Below, piece by piece: positions 44,512-54,555 of a stretch of 64,000 bases of DNA. The position numbers and the translations under genes were made by a program. The notes below the pieces were generated by a model. That model saw only the letters and a program-made list of their open reading frames with translations. It was not told the origin of the DNA and searched no databases. How positions within the stretch are numbered: position 1 is the stretch's first letter; each line of letters starts with the position of its first letter. Source of the DNA: Peribacillus frigoritolerans. GTDB taxonomy: Bacteria; Bacillota; Bacilli; Bacillales; DSM-1321. The stretch spans positions 1,042,501 to 1,106,500 of the forward strand of contig JAUPFL010000001.1 of assembly GCA_030562215.1 (NCBI GenBank), in the 5' to 3' direction.

Positions 44512-45904
44512 ATGTTAAAGGAAAAAGTTCTGAGCACAATTTATAGAAACGAATTGATTAAGGAAAACTCGAAGTTGCTAATAGGCGTTTCCGGAGGACC
44601 GGACTCACTGGTGCTTCTCCATATCCTTAAGGAAATTCAACCTCTTTTCCATTACGAGATGCTCGTGGCAAGTGTTGACCATATGTTTCGTGGTGAAGAA
44701 TCCTATGAGGATTATAAATATGTAGAGCATATATGTGAACGGTGGGGCATTACATTTGAGGGAAAAAGGATCGATGTACCTGCCCGGATGGAGCAGACGG
44801 GGAAAGCTCACAAATAACGTCAAGAAAGCTGCGTTTTGCTTTCTATGAAGAAATGATGGATAAGCACCAAGCCTCCACGCTTGTCCTGGGGCATCATGGA
44901 GATGATCAAATAGAAACGATGCTCATGCGTTTAACAAGAGGGGCGACAGGTAAGGCAAGAGCAGGCATACCCATAAAGAGGCGTTTCCATACAGGGAATC
45001 TGGTCAGGCCTTTTCTTGAAATCACGAAAAGTCAAATAATCGAATATGCGGGCCTTCATAATATTGAACCAAGGTTTGATCCGAGCAATGAAACGGGTGT
45101 CTATGCAAGAAATCGTTTTAGACATGAAGTTCTTCCGTTTTTAAAGAAAGAAAATAGAAAGGTTCATGAGCATTTCCAACGATTTAGTGAAGAGCTTTAT
45201 GAAGATGAAGAGTTTTTTTGAACCTGGTTTCAAGCAAAATGTCCGAGGTTTGGATCCGACAGGATAAAGATCAAGCGGTTATCCAGATTGATAAGGTTCT
45301 CGCGATGCCTAAACCTTTACAAAGAAGGGCGATTCAACTAATATTAAACTATCTTTATTTGGAGAGACCTTCATCGCTTTCGGCATTACATATTGACCAA
45401 CTTTTAGTTTTGTTTTTGAATCCTCAACCATCTGCAGAATTGCATCTTCCGGAGGGCCTTATTGCGGAAAAATCATATCAAACTTGCACGTTTAGATTTT
45501 TTCGTCAAAAAAGCCGTGAATATTCCCTTAAATTACAAATTCCCGGTGAGACTATTCTTCCGAATGGATATAAGATTAAAGCGCACTATATAAAAGAAGA
45601 AATTCCGGTACTTAGGGGAAATGATTCTTTTATTCTTCCCGAATCAGCTGTTCAGTTTCCTCTTACAGTCCGAACCAGGAATGAAGGCGAACGGATGGCC
45701 GTCAAGGGATTAGGTGGAACTAAAAAGTTAAAGGATATTTTTATTAATGAAAAGATCCCGATGCTAGAAAGAAATGTGTGGCCGGTCATCATCGATCAAA
45801 CGGGAACGGCAATTTGGCTGCCTGGTTTAAAGAAATCGAATGTTGAGCCGGATATTATTTCTGATGAAAAATCTTTAATCTACTTAGAATATAAAAAAGC
45901 TTAA
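44512..45904 (+). CDS. tilS: tRNA(Ile)-lysidine synthetase (two frameshifts)
   Basis: Converts C34 of the tRNA-Ile CAU anticodon to lysidine, enabling AUA decoding; essential. The PP-loop is [12 protein letters not shown] (near residue 25), followed by [10 protein letters not shown] and [17 protein letters not shown]. One G is missing near 44803 ([16 protein letters not shown]) and one T at 45213-45219 ([11 protein letters not shown]). The C-terminal TilS domain shows [20 protein letters not shown]. Repaired length is 464 residues. hpt follows, as usual. Confidence 0.93.
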
Positions 45905-45929
45905 TTCTTCATGGGGGCAATTAATTACA

Positions 45930-46475
45930 ATGACCATGCAAAACGACATTGAAAAGGTTTTAATAACAGAGGAAGAACTTCAATTAAAAATCAGGGAATT
46001 GGGTGCGCAGCTTGAAGCTGATTACCAAGGTAAGTTCCCGTTGGCCATCGGAGTGCTGAAAGGCGCCATGCCATTTATGTCAGATTTACTGAAACGTGTG
46101 GATACACATCTTGAAATGGACTTTATGGATGTTTCGAGCTATGGTAACTCCACAGTATCTTCCGGTGAAGTGAAAATCATCAAGGATCTTGATACATCAG
46201 TTGAAGGCCGTGATATTTTAATCATCGAAGATATTATCGACAGCGGTTTGACTCTTAGCTATCTTGCGGAACTTTTCCGTTATCGAAAAGCAAAATCAAT
46301 TAAAATCGTTACCTTATTGGATAAACCAACAGGCAGGAAAGCGGATATCACTCCGGACTATGCCGGGTTCATCGTTCCGGATGCATTTGTTGTCGGATAT
46401 GGTCTTGATTTTGCGGAAAAGTATCGTAATCTCCCGTATATTGGCATATTGAAGCCTGAAATTTACTCGAATTAA
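45930..46475 (+). CDS. hpt: Hypoxanthine-guanine phosphoribosyltransferase
   Basis: Purine salvage enzyme using PRPP. The 181-residue protein has the family's [18 protein letters not shown] flexible loop and the PRPP-binding [20 protein letters not shown] 45930 or 45936 may be used; GGGGGC lies 13 nt upstream of the first. In Bacillus, TilS and HprT act together as activators of ftsH, which follows here with a separate promoter region. The frame is intact. Confidence 0.95.
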   Translation: MTMQNDIEKVLITEEELQLKIRELGAQLEADYQGKFPLAIGVLKGAMPFMSDLLKRVDTHLEMDFMDVSSYGNSTVSSGEVKIIKDLDTSVEGRDILIIEDIIDSGLTLSYLAELFRYRKAKSIKIVTLLDKPTGRKADITPDYAGFIVPDAFVVGYGLDFAEKYRNLPYIGILKPEIYSN

Positions 46476-46525
46476 TCGTACCTGTTTGAAAGGGAAGACC
46501 AGATAAAAACAGCGGTGTTAAATTA

Positions 46526-46555
46526 TTGTAATTCATTAATTTTGTATGATAGTAT
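46526..46555 (+). promoter_or_regulatory. Candidate sigma-A promoter of ftsH
   Basis: TTGTAA, 18 bp, TAGTAT, 38 bp upstream of the ftsH start codon; two mismatches in one hexamer, one in the other. Confidence 0.5.
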
Positions 46556-46592
46556 TTACTATAGTTTGTTTACCCGTGGGAGGAGGTAAGGG

Positions 46593-48652
46593 ATGAATCG
46601 GATCTTCCGTAATACCATATTTTATTTACTGATCTTTTTGGTCATCATTGGGATTGTAAGCATTTTTAATAATAACAATGAACCAACGGAGAAAATGACC
46701 CAAGATGAATTCTATAAGCATTTGGAGAATGGGGACGTTACTGCACTGACGATGCAGCCCGAAAGCAGTGTATTTGAAATCACAGGAAAGCTCAAAGGTT
46801 ATGAGGAAAACAAATTCTTTGTGACGTACGTGCCTTTCAGTGAATATTCGCAAAGTCGGATAAATGATGCCGTAACCAAGTTGGATAAGGACATCATCAC
46901 TGTTGAACCTCCAGAAAAAACAAGTGGCTGGGTGACATTTTTCACTTCCATCATTCCATTTGTAATCATTTTTATCCTCTTCTTCTTTTTACTTAACCAA
47001 GCTCAAGGCGGCGGTGGTGGCCGTGTCATGAACTTCGGGAAAAGTAAGGCGAAATTGTATAATGATGATAAGAAAAAGTTCGCTTCAATGATGTTGCCGG
47101 AGCGGACGAAGAAAAGCAGGAACTTGTCGAGGTTGTTGAATTCTTGAAAGATCCTCGCAAATATGCCGAGCTTGGAGCCCGTATTCCTAAAGGGGTACTT
47201 TTAGTCGGGCCGCCTGGTACAGGTAAAACTTTACTTGCACGAGCAGTAGCTGGTGAAGCCGGAACTCCTTTCTTCTCAATCAGTGGTTCTGATTTTGTTG
47301 AAATGTTTGTGGGTGTCGGTGCATCCCGTGTTCGTGATTTGTTTGAAAATGCTAAGAAGAATGCACCATGTATCATCTTCATCGATGAAATTGATGCAGT
47401 CGGACGTCAACGTGGCGCAGGTCTTGGTGGCGGTCACGATGAACGAGAACAGACATTGAACCAGCTACTGGTGGAAATGGATGGTTTCGGTGGTAATGAA
47501 GGAATCATAATCATCGCTGCGACTAACCGTGCTGATGTATTGGATCCGGCATTATTGCGTCCAGGACGTTTCGACCGTCAAATAACGGTAGGCCGCCCTG
47601 ATGTTAAGGGCCGTGAAGAAGTGCTGAAAGTGCATGCACGCAATAAACCATTAGCGGAAACAGTCGATTTGAAAGCGATCGCTCAGCGTACTCCAGGATT
47701 TTCTGGTGCAGATCTTGAAAACTTACTGAATGAAGCGGCGCTTGTTGCTGCCCGTCAAGATAAGAAGAAGATCGACATGTCCGATTTGGATGAAGCTTCG
47801 GATCGCGTTATCGCTGGACCTGCCAAGAAGAACCGTGTCATTTCCAAAAAGGAAAGAAATATCGTAGCTTGGCATGAAGCAGGCCATACCATTATTGGGT
47901 TGGTTCTGGATGATGCCGAAGTCGTTCATAAAGTTACGATAGTCCCTCGTGGTCAAGCTGGCGGTTATGCAGTGATGCTGCCGAAAGAGGATCGTTTCTT
48001 CATGACGGAACCTGAGCTTAAAGATAAAATCGTAGGACTATTGGGTGGCCGTGTAGCCGAAGAAGTTACATTCGGGGAAGTGAGTACCGGTGCGCATAAC
48101 GACTTCCAGCGTGCAACGGGCATAGCTCGGAGCATGGTTATGGAATATGGAATGAGTAAGCTCGGGCCGCTTCAATTCGGTAATTCTCAAGGTCAGGTCT
48201 TCCTAGGCCGCGATTTCAACAATGATCAAAACTATTCAGATGCAATAGCATATGAAATCGATCTTGAAATTCAACGTATCATCAAGGAAGCTTACGAAAG
48301 ATGTAAGAAGATCCTTACTGAAAATCGTGAAAAACTTGATTTGGTTGCAAAAACCCTGCTTGAAGTGGAAACACTTGATGCGGAACAAATCAAAGGTTTA
48401 TTCCATAATGGTAAATTGCCAGAACGGGATTATACGGCTCTGAACGGGAATTTAACCACTGATGAGAATGTCAAGGTGAACATCAATAAGAAGAAGGAAG
48501 AAAAAGAGGCCCTATTAGATCCGTTGGATAAGAGAGGACCTGAGGACCTTGAAATAACGGAGGAAGGATTGAATACCCCTCCAATCAAAGAAGGTGCTCC
48601 TCAAGATCAGCCGCTTTCCTTCCCGAACGAAGACGACAATAAAAAGTCTTAA
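46593..48652 (+). CDS. ftsH: ATP-dependent zinc metalloprotease FtsH (one frameshift)
   Basis: Membrane AAA+ protease controlling membrane protein quality and sporulation entry. Two transmembrane segments (about residues 6-26 and 112-132) flank an extracytoplasmic domain; then Walker [14 protein letters not shown], Walker [12 protein letters not shown], second region of homology [20 protein letters not shown] and zinc site HEAGH near residue 428. One G is missing near 47078; repair restores [19 protein letters not shown]. Repaired length is 686 residues. GGGAGGAGG precedes the ATG. Confidence 0.96.
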
Positions 48653-48664
48653 TTGACTAAATTC

Positions 48665-48701
48665 AAAAGGGTATTTCCGCCTCGGAAATACCCTTTTCTT
48701 A
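48665..48701 (+). terminator. Terminator after ftsH
   Basis: AAAAGGGTATTTCCG and CGGAAATACCCTTTT form a perfect 15-bp stem with a 3-nt loop. Confidence 0.92.
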
Positions 48702-48818
48702 ACTCTTAAATTAATTATGATAAAGTTTCTGGGATATCTTTCGAAAAGTGCGACTGATAGCGTGGGAAATAACAGTGTGGTATGATGTTGGAGAATAATT
48801 TACCGGAGTGATGAAACG

Positions 48819-49598
48819 ATGATTTTTGTATTGGATGTTGGGAATACGAATACTGTATTAGGCGTATACGATGAAGATATTTTAAAATATCATTGGCGAA
48901 TTGAGACTAGCCGTCACAAGACAGAAGATGAGTATGGAATGGTCATAAAGTCTTTGCTGCAACATGAAGGTCTTTCGTTTGATCAATTTGATGGAATCAT
49001 TATTTCTTCGGTAGTTCCGCCAATTATGTTTGCGCTTGAACGCATGTGCAAAAAATACTTTGGAATTAAACCGCTAATAGTTGGACCTGGAATAAAAACT
49101 GGTTTGAATATTAAATACGAAAATCCCCGTGAGGTTGGAGCGGACCGAATCGTTAATGCTGTTGCAGGCATTCAGGAATATGGAAGCCCTCTCATTATCG
49201 TGGATTTTGGTACGGCAACGACATATTGCTACATAAATGAGGATAAACAATACATGGGCGGAGCCATTGCTCCGGGTATAAATATTTCTACTGAGGCACT
49301 TTATTCAAAGGCAGCCAAACTTCCAAGAATAGAAATCAGCCGGCCGGAAGGGATTATCGGGAAAAATACGGTGTCCGCCATGCAGGCTGGCATTTTGTAT
49401 GGGTATGTTGGACAGGTAGAAGGAATCGTTAATCGAATTAAGGCGCAAAGTAATCTAGAACCAACGGTAATAGCGACAGGCGGACTGGCTACCTTAATTG
49501 CTAATGAGTCCACTGTGATTGACGTTGTGGAGCCATTTTTGACCTTGAAGGGGCTGCAGCTGATTTACAAACGTAATCGTGAGCAAGTGAAGAAGTAA
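48819..49598 (+). CDS. coaX: Type III pantothenate kinase
   Basis: First step of coenzyme A synthesis; potassium-dependent acetate/sugar kinase-fold enzyme. The 259-residue protein has the phosphate loop [15 protein letters not shown], catalytic Asp in [29 protein letters not shown] and [19 protein letters not shown] precedes the ATG. It starts a run of closely spaced genes (coaX-hslO-PrsA-like) as in B. subtilis yacB-hslO-yacD. The frame is intact. Confidence 0.96.
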   Translation: MIFVLDVGNTNTVLGVYDEDILKYHWRIETSRHKTEDEYGMVIKSLLQHEGLSFDQFDGIIISSVVPPIMFALERMCKKYFGIKPLIVGPGIKTGLNIKYENPREVGADRIVNAVAGIQEYGSPLIIVDFGTATTYCYINEDKQYMGGAIAPGINISTEALYSKAAKLPRIEISRPEGIIGKNTVSAMQAGILYGYVGQVEGIVNRIKAQSNLEPTVIATGGLATLIANESTVIDVVEPFLTLKGLQLIYKRNREQVKK

Positions 49599-49624
49599 CA
49601 CAAAGTATGAAAGGAGCAAAATGA

Positions 49625-50505
49625 ATGAAGGATTATCTAATAAAGGCGTTAGGTTATGAAGGACAGGTTCGTGCATATGCCGTTTCAACGACAGACACCG
49701 TAGGAGAAGCTCAGCGACGCCATTATACATGGCCTACTGCTTCAGCTGCCCTTGGACGGGCTATGACGGCAGGCGTTATGATGGGTGGCATGTTAAAAGG
49801 TGAAGAAAAGCTGACGATCAAAATTGAGGGCGGCGGTCCGATTGGTTCCATCCTGGTCGACAGCAATGCAAAGGAGAAGTCCGCGGATATGTCACTCACC
49901 CGCAAACCCACTTTGATTTGAATGAGCAAGGTAAGCTGGATGTAAGGAGAGCGGTGGGTACCGATGGATTGTTGACTGTTGTCAAAGATATTGGTCTTCG
50001 TGATTACTTTTCGGGGCAAGTACCGCTTGTATCGGGAGAATTGGGTGAAGATTTCACTTATTACTTTGTTACTTCCGAACAGGTGCCTTCATCTGTGGGG
50101 GTTGGGGTTCTGGTGAATCCGGATAATTCAATCCTTGCAGCGGGCGGATTTATCATTCAGTTGATGCCAGGTACATCCGAAGATACGATTTCCAAAATCG
50201 AAAAACGACTAAGCACGATAACTCCTGTTTCCAAGATGATTCAAAGCGGCATGACTCCTGAAGAAATCCTAACCGAAATTTTAGGTGAGGGCAATGTGAA
50301 TATATTAGAAAAAATGGATGTCCAATTCTCCTGTCAATGTTCCAGGGAAAGAATTGCGAATGCATTGATCAGCCTGGGGCAAGCTGAGATTCGGGATATC
50401 ATTGAGACAGAGGGACAAGCGGAGGCGCATTGTCATTTTTGTAATCAGACCTACCAATTCTCGAAGGAAGAACTCGAGGAACTGGAAGCGGAAACCAAAA
50501 AATAA
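49625..50505 (+). CDS. hslO: Redox-regulated chaperone Hsp33 (one frameshift)
   Basis: Cytoplasmic holdase activated by disulfide formation with zinc release. The substrate-binding domain shows [16 protein letters not shown] and [14 protein letters not shown]; the C-terminal redox switch has SCQCSRERI and CHFCNQTY, the CxC and CxxC zinc ligands. One G is missing near 49878; repair reads [20 protein letters not shown] and gives 293 residues. GAAAGGAG lies before the ATG. Confidence 0.93.
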
Positions 50506-50522
50506 TTTACGGGGATAAGGGT

Positions 50523-51419
50523 TTGCCAAAACAAAAGCTTCGGGCGATTATTGCTGGGCTTGCCTTGTTGAACCTATTGACTATCATTATCTTTGTCATA
50601 AAACCACTAATCATTTCAAAATCCGTCATTGGGGAAGAAACGGCCGCAAAGGTTGGATCGAAGGATATTTCCCGGGACGAATGGATTAATGAGCTCGAAA
50701 AAAGATATGGGGAAGATGTACTTGAGGAAATGGTCGATAAAGAGGTAGTGAAACAGGCAGCTGAAAAGTACAAAGTGAAAATTTCGGGTGAAGAGCTTGA
50801 TCGGGAACTTAAAATGATGAAAACGATGTATGGGACTGCCGGTCAGAACCTTAACAAAAGTAACGATCAACTGAGGGAGGAAATTCAGTCGAGTCTCCTC
50901 CTCGAGAAGCTCCTCACCAAGGACGTATCGGTTTCCGAAACGGCAATGCGTAATTATTATGATGATAATAAGGATATCTATAGAATCCCTACTGCTTTCC
51001 ATATATCCCATATTACCACGTCTACACAAAAGCAGGCAGACCAAGTCATACGTGAGCTGGAGAAAGGTGTCTCCTTTGATGTCTTGGCGATGGAAAAGTC
51101 CCATGATGAGTTTACTGCCAATCAAGGGGGCGACATGGGTTATATATCACAGGATAACGAGCAAGTCTCCAAGGAATACATTACCGCTGCCGAGAAATTG
51201 AAGGTGAAAAAGTGGAGTGATGCAATCCAGACGGAGGATGGCTGGGCCGTTCTCTACCTGCATGAAAGAATAGAGGGCAAGCAGTATGAATATGAAGAAG
51301 TTAAAGACAAAATTCACCGCCAAATAGCACTTGAACAGATTCAGGCACCGGTCTCAGGGAAAATTTTCTGGGACGAATTTGATGTAGAATGGTTTTATGG
51401 ATTGAAGGAAGAAAAGTAG
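50523..51419 (+). CDS. yacD: PrsA-like peptidyl-prolyl isomerase, membrane anchored (YacD)
   Basis: Parvulin-type foldase with an N-terminal membrane anchor (residues 7-30) instead of a lipobox; an extracytoplasmic folding role is inferred. SurA_N-like helices precede the rotamase domain: AFHISHITTSTQKQADQVI, LEKGVSFDVLAMEKS, NQGGDMGYI and the C-terminal EDGWAVLYLHE. It starts at TTG 50523 following GGGGATAAGGG; length 298 agrees with B. subtilis YacD. The frame is intact. Confidence 0.87.
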   Translation: MPKQKLRAIIAGLALLNLLTIIIFVIKPLIISKSVIGEETAAKVGSKDISRDEWINELEKRYGEDVLEEMVDKEVVKQAAEKYKVKISGEELDRELKMMKTMYGTAGQNLNKSNDQLREEIQSSLLLEKLLTKDVSVSETAMRNYYDDNKDIYRIPTAFHISHITTSTQKQADQVIRELEKGVSFDVLAMEKSHDEFTANQGGDMGYISQDNEQVSKEYITAAEKLKVKKWSDAIQTEDGWAVLYLHERIEGKQYEYEEVKDKIHRQIALEQIQAPVSGKIFWDEFDVEWFYGLKEEK

Positions 51420-51549
51420 GTCAATGGTTTTGTGAGAAAATTTAGAATATAGTATATAATCATTGACAATGAACTATTAAAACTGGTAACTTTAAAATTA
51501 TAAAACCAATAAACATACTCGGCATTGAAATGATAAGGGAGTGGAGAAA

Positions 51550-52476
51550 ATGGCACGTATAGCTAATTCTGTAATCGATTTAATTGGACAAACACCTATT
51601 GTTAAGTTAAACAAGCTTCAAAATGAAAACAGTGCAGATATTTATTTGAAACTTGAGTATTTTAACCCAGGTAGCAGTGTAAAAGACCGTATCGCCCTTG
51701 CGATGATCGAAGCGGCAGAAAAAAATGGTACCCTTAAGCCAGGTGATACGATCATTGAACCTACAAGCGGAAATACTGGAATAGGCCTGGCGATGGTAGC
51801 TGCGGCAAAGGGCTATAAATCAATTCTGGTTATGCCGGAGACGATGAGCTTGGAACGCCGTAACTTGCTTCGCGCTTATGGCGCAGAATTAGTCCTTACT
51901 CCTGGGCCTGAAGGAATGAAGGGTGCAATCGCAAAGGCGACTGAGCTGTCTAAAGAAAAAGGTTACTTCATTCCACAGCAATTCGAAAACGAAGCCAATC
52001 CTGAAGTACATCGGAACACTACAGGCCCTGAAATCGTTGAAGCCTTTGGAGATGATGGCCTGGATGCATTCGTTGCCGGAATCGGTACTGGCGGAACCAT
52101 TACGGGTGCCGGTGAAGTCCTGCGTGAAAAATTCCCTGATATCAAAATTTACGCTGTTGAACCTGCGGACTCTCCAGTATTATCGGGTGGGACTCCAGGA
52201 CCTCATAAAATCCAAGGAATCGGAGCAGGCTTCGTTCCAAGTATATTGAATACAGATCTCTATGACGAAATCATTCAAGTCAATACAGAGGAATCTTTTG
52301 ATTATGCACGCCGCGCAGCAAAAGAAGAAGGAATCCTTGGCGGAATTTCTTCTGGAGGTGCAATCGCAGCTGCCATTAAAGTGGCTGACAAACTGGGAAA
52401 AGGCAAAAAGGTACTTGCCATCATACCAAGTAATGGTGAACGCTACTTAAGTACGCCATTATATAACTTTGAGTAA
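51550..52476 (+). CDS. cysK: Cysteine synthase A (O-acetylserine thiol-lyase)
   Basis: Makes L-cysteine from O-acetylserine and sulfide. The PLP lysine lies in [19 protein letters not shown], the substrate loop is [12 protein letters not shown] and the phosphate-binding loop is [15 protein letters not shown] 51550 is chosen because GGGAGTGG lies 5-6 nt upstream and the length (308) matches. The promoter is unclear: TTGACA at 51463 has only a weak TAACTT partner. With the ssu module it makes two sulfur-assimilation loci in the window. The frame is intact. Confidence 0.96.
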   Translation: MARIANSVIDLIGQTPIVKLNKLQNENSADIYLKLEYFNPGSSVKDRIALAMIEAAEKNGTLKPGDTIIEPTSGNTGIGLAMVAAAKGYKSILVMPETMSLERRNLLRAYGAELVLTPGPEGMKGAIAKATELSKEKGYFIPQQFENEANPEVHRNTTGPEIVEAFGDDGLDAFVAGIGTGGTITGAGEVLREKFPDIKIYAVEPADSPVLSGGTPGPHKIQGIGAGFVPSILNTDLYDEIIQVNTEESFDYARRAAKEEGILGGISSGGAIAAAIKVADKLGKGKKVLAIIPSNGERYLSTPLYNFE

Positions 52477-52491
52477 GAAAAGACACTAAAA

Positions 52492-52532
52492 ATGAGAAGC
52501 GAAGTTCCTTAGGGGCTTTGCTTTTCTTTTTG
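52492..52532 (+). terminator. Terminator after cysK
   Basis: GAGAAGCGAAG and CTTTGCTTTTC pair imperfectly around TTCCTTAGGGG and run into CTTTTT. Between here and folP there is no room for pabB, pabA or pabC. Confidence 0.72.
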
Positions 52533-52639
52533 CAGAAAAGCCTGCATAGGTGTTCCGAATCTTCATGGAGCTTGCACTATGCCTGTGTAAATGGGTAAAC
52601 TCGTATATATAGATTTCTTTAAGTGAAGGAGAACGTTGG

Positions 52640-53476
52640 ATGTCATTAGCTGGAGCGTCAAAAATAAAATGCGGTTCATTTGATTTGGATTACAGCAATA
52701 AAACCTTAATTATGGGGATTTTGAATGTTACGCCGGACTCCTTTTCGGATGGCGGGAAATATAATCGGATAGATTCTGCATTGAAGCATGCCGAACAGAT
52801 GGTCAACGATGGAGCGGATATATTGGATGTAGGCGGAGAGTCCACCCGACCTAACTATGAGAGGATATCGGATGAAGAGGAAATAGAGAGAGTCGCCCCG
52901 ATAATAGAGGCCATATCCCGTAATATTGAGGTTCCGATATCGGTTGATACGTATAAATCAAGAGTAGCGGAAGCGGCGTTAAAAGCAGGAGCCCATATAT
53001 TAAATGACATTTGGGGAGGTAAAGCCGATTCCTTGATGTCGAAGGTTGCTGCGGAATATAAGGTGCCGATCATCTTGATGCATAACAGGGGTAACATGGA
53101 ATATGGACATTTTGTTCGGGATGTACTTCAAGATTTATTTGAAAGCATCATGTTGGTGAAGGATGCGGGAGTCAAGGATGAAAACATCATTCTCGATCCA
53201 GGAATTGGCTTTGCGAAAGATTTAAAGTTTAATTTGGAAATGATGAGGAATCTTGATAAGCTGGTATCGTTAGGTTATCCCGTACTGTTAGCCACATCAA
53301 GAAAGTCCATGATTGGACATGTTCTGGACCTGCCGCCTAGTGAGCGGATGGAGGGAACGGCCGCCACAATCTGCCATGGCATTCAACAAGGCTGTCAAAT
53401 GGTTCGAGTACATGATGTGAAGGAAATGGCACGTACTGCAAAGATGATGGATGCTCTATTAGGAAAAGGTGAATGA
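52640..53476 (+). CDS. folP: Dihydropteroate synthase
   Basis: Condenses pteridine pyrophosphate with p-aminobenzoate; the target of sulfonamides. A 278-residue TIM barrel with the two family signatures LIMGILNVTPDSFSDGG and ADILDVGGESTRP, the DPGIGFAKD loop and ATSRKSMIG. AAGGAGAA precedes the ATG. In B. subtilis this gene (sul) follows pabB-pabA-pabC; here it follows cysK directly. The folB start is 1 base past the stop region, indicating an operon. Confidence 0.95.
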   Translation: MSLAGASKIKCGSFDLDYSNKTLIMGILNVTPDSFSDGGKYNRIDSALKHAEQMVNDGADILDVGGESTRPNYERISDEEEIERVAPIIEAISRNIEVPISVDTYKSRVAEAALKAGAHILNDIWGGKADSLMSKVAAEYKVPIILMHNRGNMEYGHFVRDVLQDLFESIMLVKDAGVKDENIILDPGIGFAKDLKFNLEMMRNLDKLVSLGYPVLLATSRKSMIGHVLDLPPSERMEGTAATICHGIQQGCQMVRVHDVKEMARTAKMMDALLGKGE

Positions 53477-53477
53477 A

Positions 53478-53837
53478 ATGGATAAGATATATGTGAATAA
53501 AATGGAGTTTTACGGTTACCATGGAGTTTTTCCGGAAGAAACGAAGCTTGGTCAGCGGTTTAAAGTGGATTTAATCGTCCAGACTGATTTAGCCAAGGCA
53601 GGGAAGAGTGACAACCTTGAAGACTCAATCAACTATGGCGAGTTATATGAAGTATGTAAAAGTGTTGTTGAGGGAGAACCTTTTAAGTTAGTGGAAGCTG
53701 TTGCTGAAAAAATCGCCTCTGAACTACTTAATAAATATACTTCTATCGAGACATGCACCGTCAAGGTTTATAAACCAGATCCTCCAATAGCAGGTCACTA
53801 TGATTCGGTTGCTATAGAGATTGTAAGGGGACGCTGA
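53478..53837 (+). CDS. folB: Dihydroneopterin aldolase
   Basis: Converts dihydroneopterin to 6-hydroxymethyl-dihydropterin. The 119-residue tunnelling-fold protein shows FYGYHGVFPEETKLGQRF with the conserved Tyr and Glu, SINYGELYEV, and the catalytic Lys in CTVKVYKPDPPI. ATG 53478 lies just after the folP stop with AGGAAAAGGTG upstream. folK begins 3 bases after its stop. The frame is intact. Confidence 0.94.
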   Translation: MDKIYVNKMEFYGYHGVFPEETKLGQRFKVDLIVQTDLAKAGKSDNLEDSINYGELYEVCKSVVEGEPFKLVEAVAEKIASELLNKYTSIETCTVKVYKPDPPIAGHYDSVAIEIVRGR

Positions 53838-53839
53838 TT

Positions 53840-54367
53840 GTGTTAAATATTGCTTACCTTTCAATAGGGTCGAACTTAGGGGATCGCCTTGAAACATTCC
53901 AAAGGGCTTTCCAATTATTGTCTGATAATCCGCATATCAAGTTGGTGGCCTGCTCTTCTTTATATGAAACAGATCCGATAGGATATGAAGACCAGGACTG
54001 TTTTTTAAATGCTGTCCTTAAAGTGAAAACCGATTTAGAACCCGAACGATTACTTCACGCTTGTATGAAAATTGAACGAGATTTAGGGAGAAAAAGGGAA
54101 ATCAGGTGGGGCCCCCGTACTTTAGACCTTGACATTTTGTTATATAATCATGAAAATATTGAGACAGAGAATCTTTCAGTCCCGCACCCTCGTATGCACG
54201 AGAGGGCTTTTGTTATCGTGCCTTTAATGGAAGTGGACCCAGATATATCACTTCCGAATATGCATGCACCTTTGAGCGACCTGCTTGAACAGATTTCGGA
54301 TAAAGAAGGAGTTCGATTATGGAAGGTGAAAAATGGGGAAGGCGTATTCGCGCTTTTCGAAAGTTAA
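53840..54367 (+). CDS. folK: 2-amino-4-hydroxy-6-hydroxymethyldihydropteridine pyrophosphokinase
   Basis: Activates the pterin for FolP. The 175-residue protein has AYLSIGSNLGDRLETFQRAF, SSLYETDPIGYEDQDCFLNA and the metal-binding RWGPRTLDLDILLY (conserved DLDI-type aspartates), then PHPRMHERAFVIVPL. It starts at GTG 53840 with AAGGGGAC upstream. Its last 49 bases overlap yazB in another frame. The frame is intact. Confidence 0.93.
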   Translation: MLNIAYLSIGSNLGDRLETFQRAFQLLSDNPHIKLVACSSLYETDPIGYEDQDCFLNAVLKVKTDLEPERLLHACMKIERDLGRKREIRWGPRTLDLDILLYNHENIETENLSVPHPRMHERAFVIVPLMEVDPDISLPNMHAPLSDLLEQISDKEGVRLWKVKNGEGVFALFES

Positions 54368-54531
54368 AGGGTTATACCCAGGAAGGGTTTGCGAGAGAAA
54401 TAGGTGTTTCCGTTTCCTTGCTGGGAGAAGTTGAACGAGGGAACCGTAACCCTTCAGAGGCTTTTTTACTGGAAGTGGCGGAAATTCTTCGTGTTTCCAT
54501 TGAGGAGCTACAGCCGCCTGAGGATAAATGA
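54319..54531 (+). CDS. yazB: XRE-type helix-turn-helix protein YazB
   Basis: A 70-residue single-domain protein with a Cro/C1-type helix-turn-helix (RAFRKLKGYTQEGFAREIG, VSVSLLGEVERGNRNPS). Probably a DNA-binding regulator; target unknown. The start codon lies inside folK, overlapping it by 49 bases, so it is most likely translated by coupling; there is GAAGGAG upstream. The position between folK and dusB is the same as in B. subtilis. Confidence 0.87.
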   Translation: MEGEKWGRRIRAFRKLKGYTQEGFAREIGVSVSLLGEVERGNRNPSEAFLLEVAEILRVSIEELQPPEDK

Positions 54532-54555
54532 ACGAATGTTACAGGAGGTCACAAA

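Noticed and set aside
50616..51125. 169-residue minus-strand open frame inside the PrsA-like gene
   Set aside because: Shadow of an intact, well-conserved parvulin-type gene on the plus strand.
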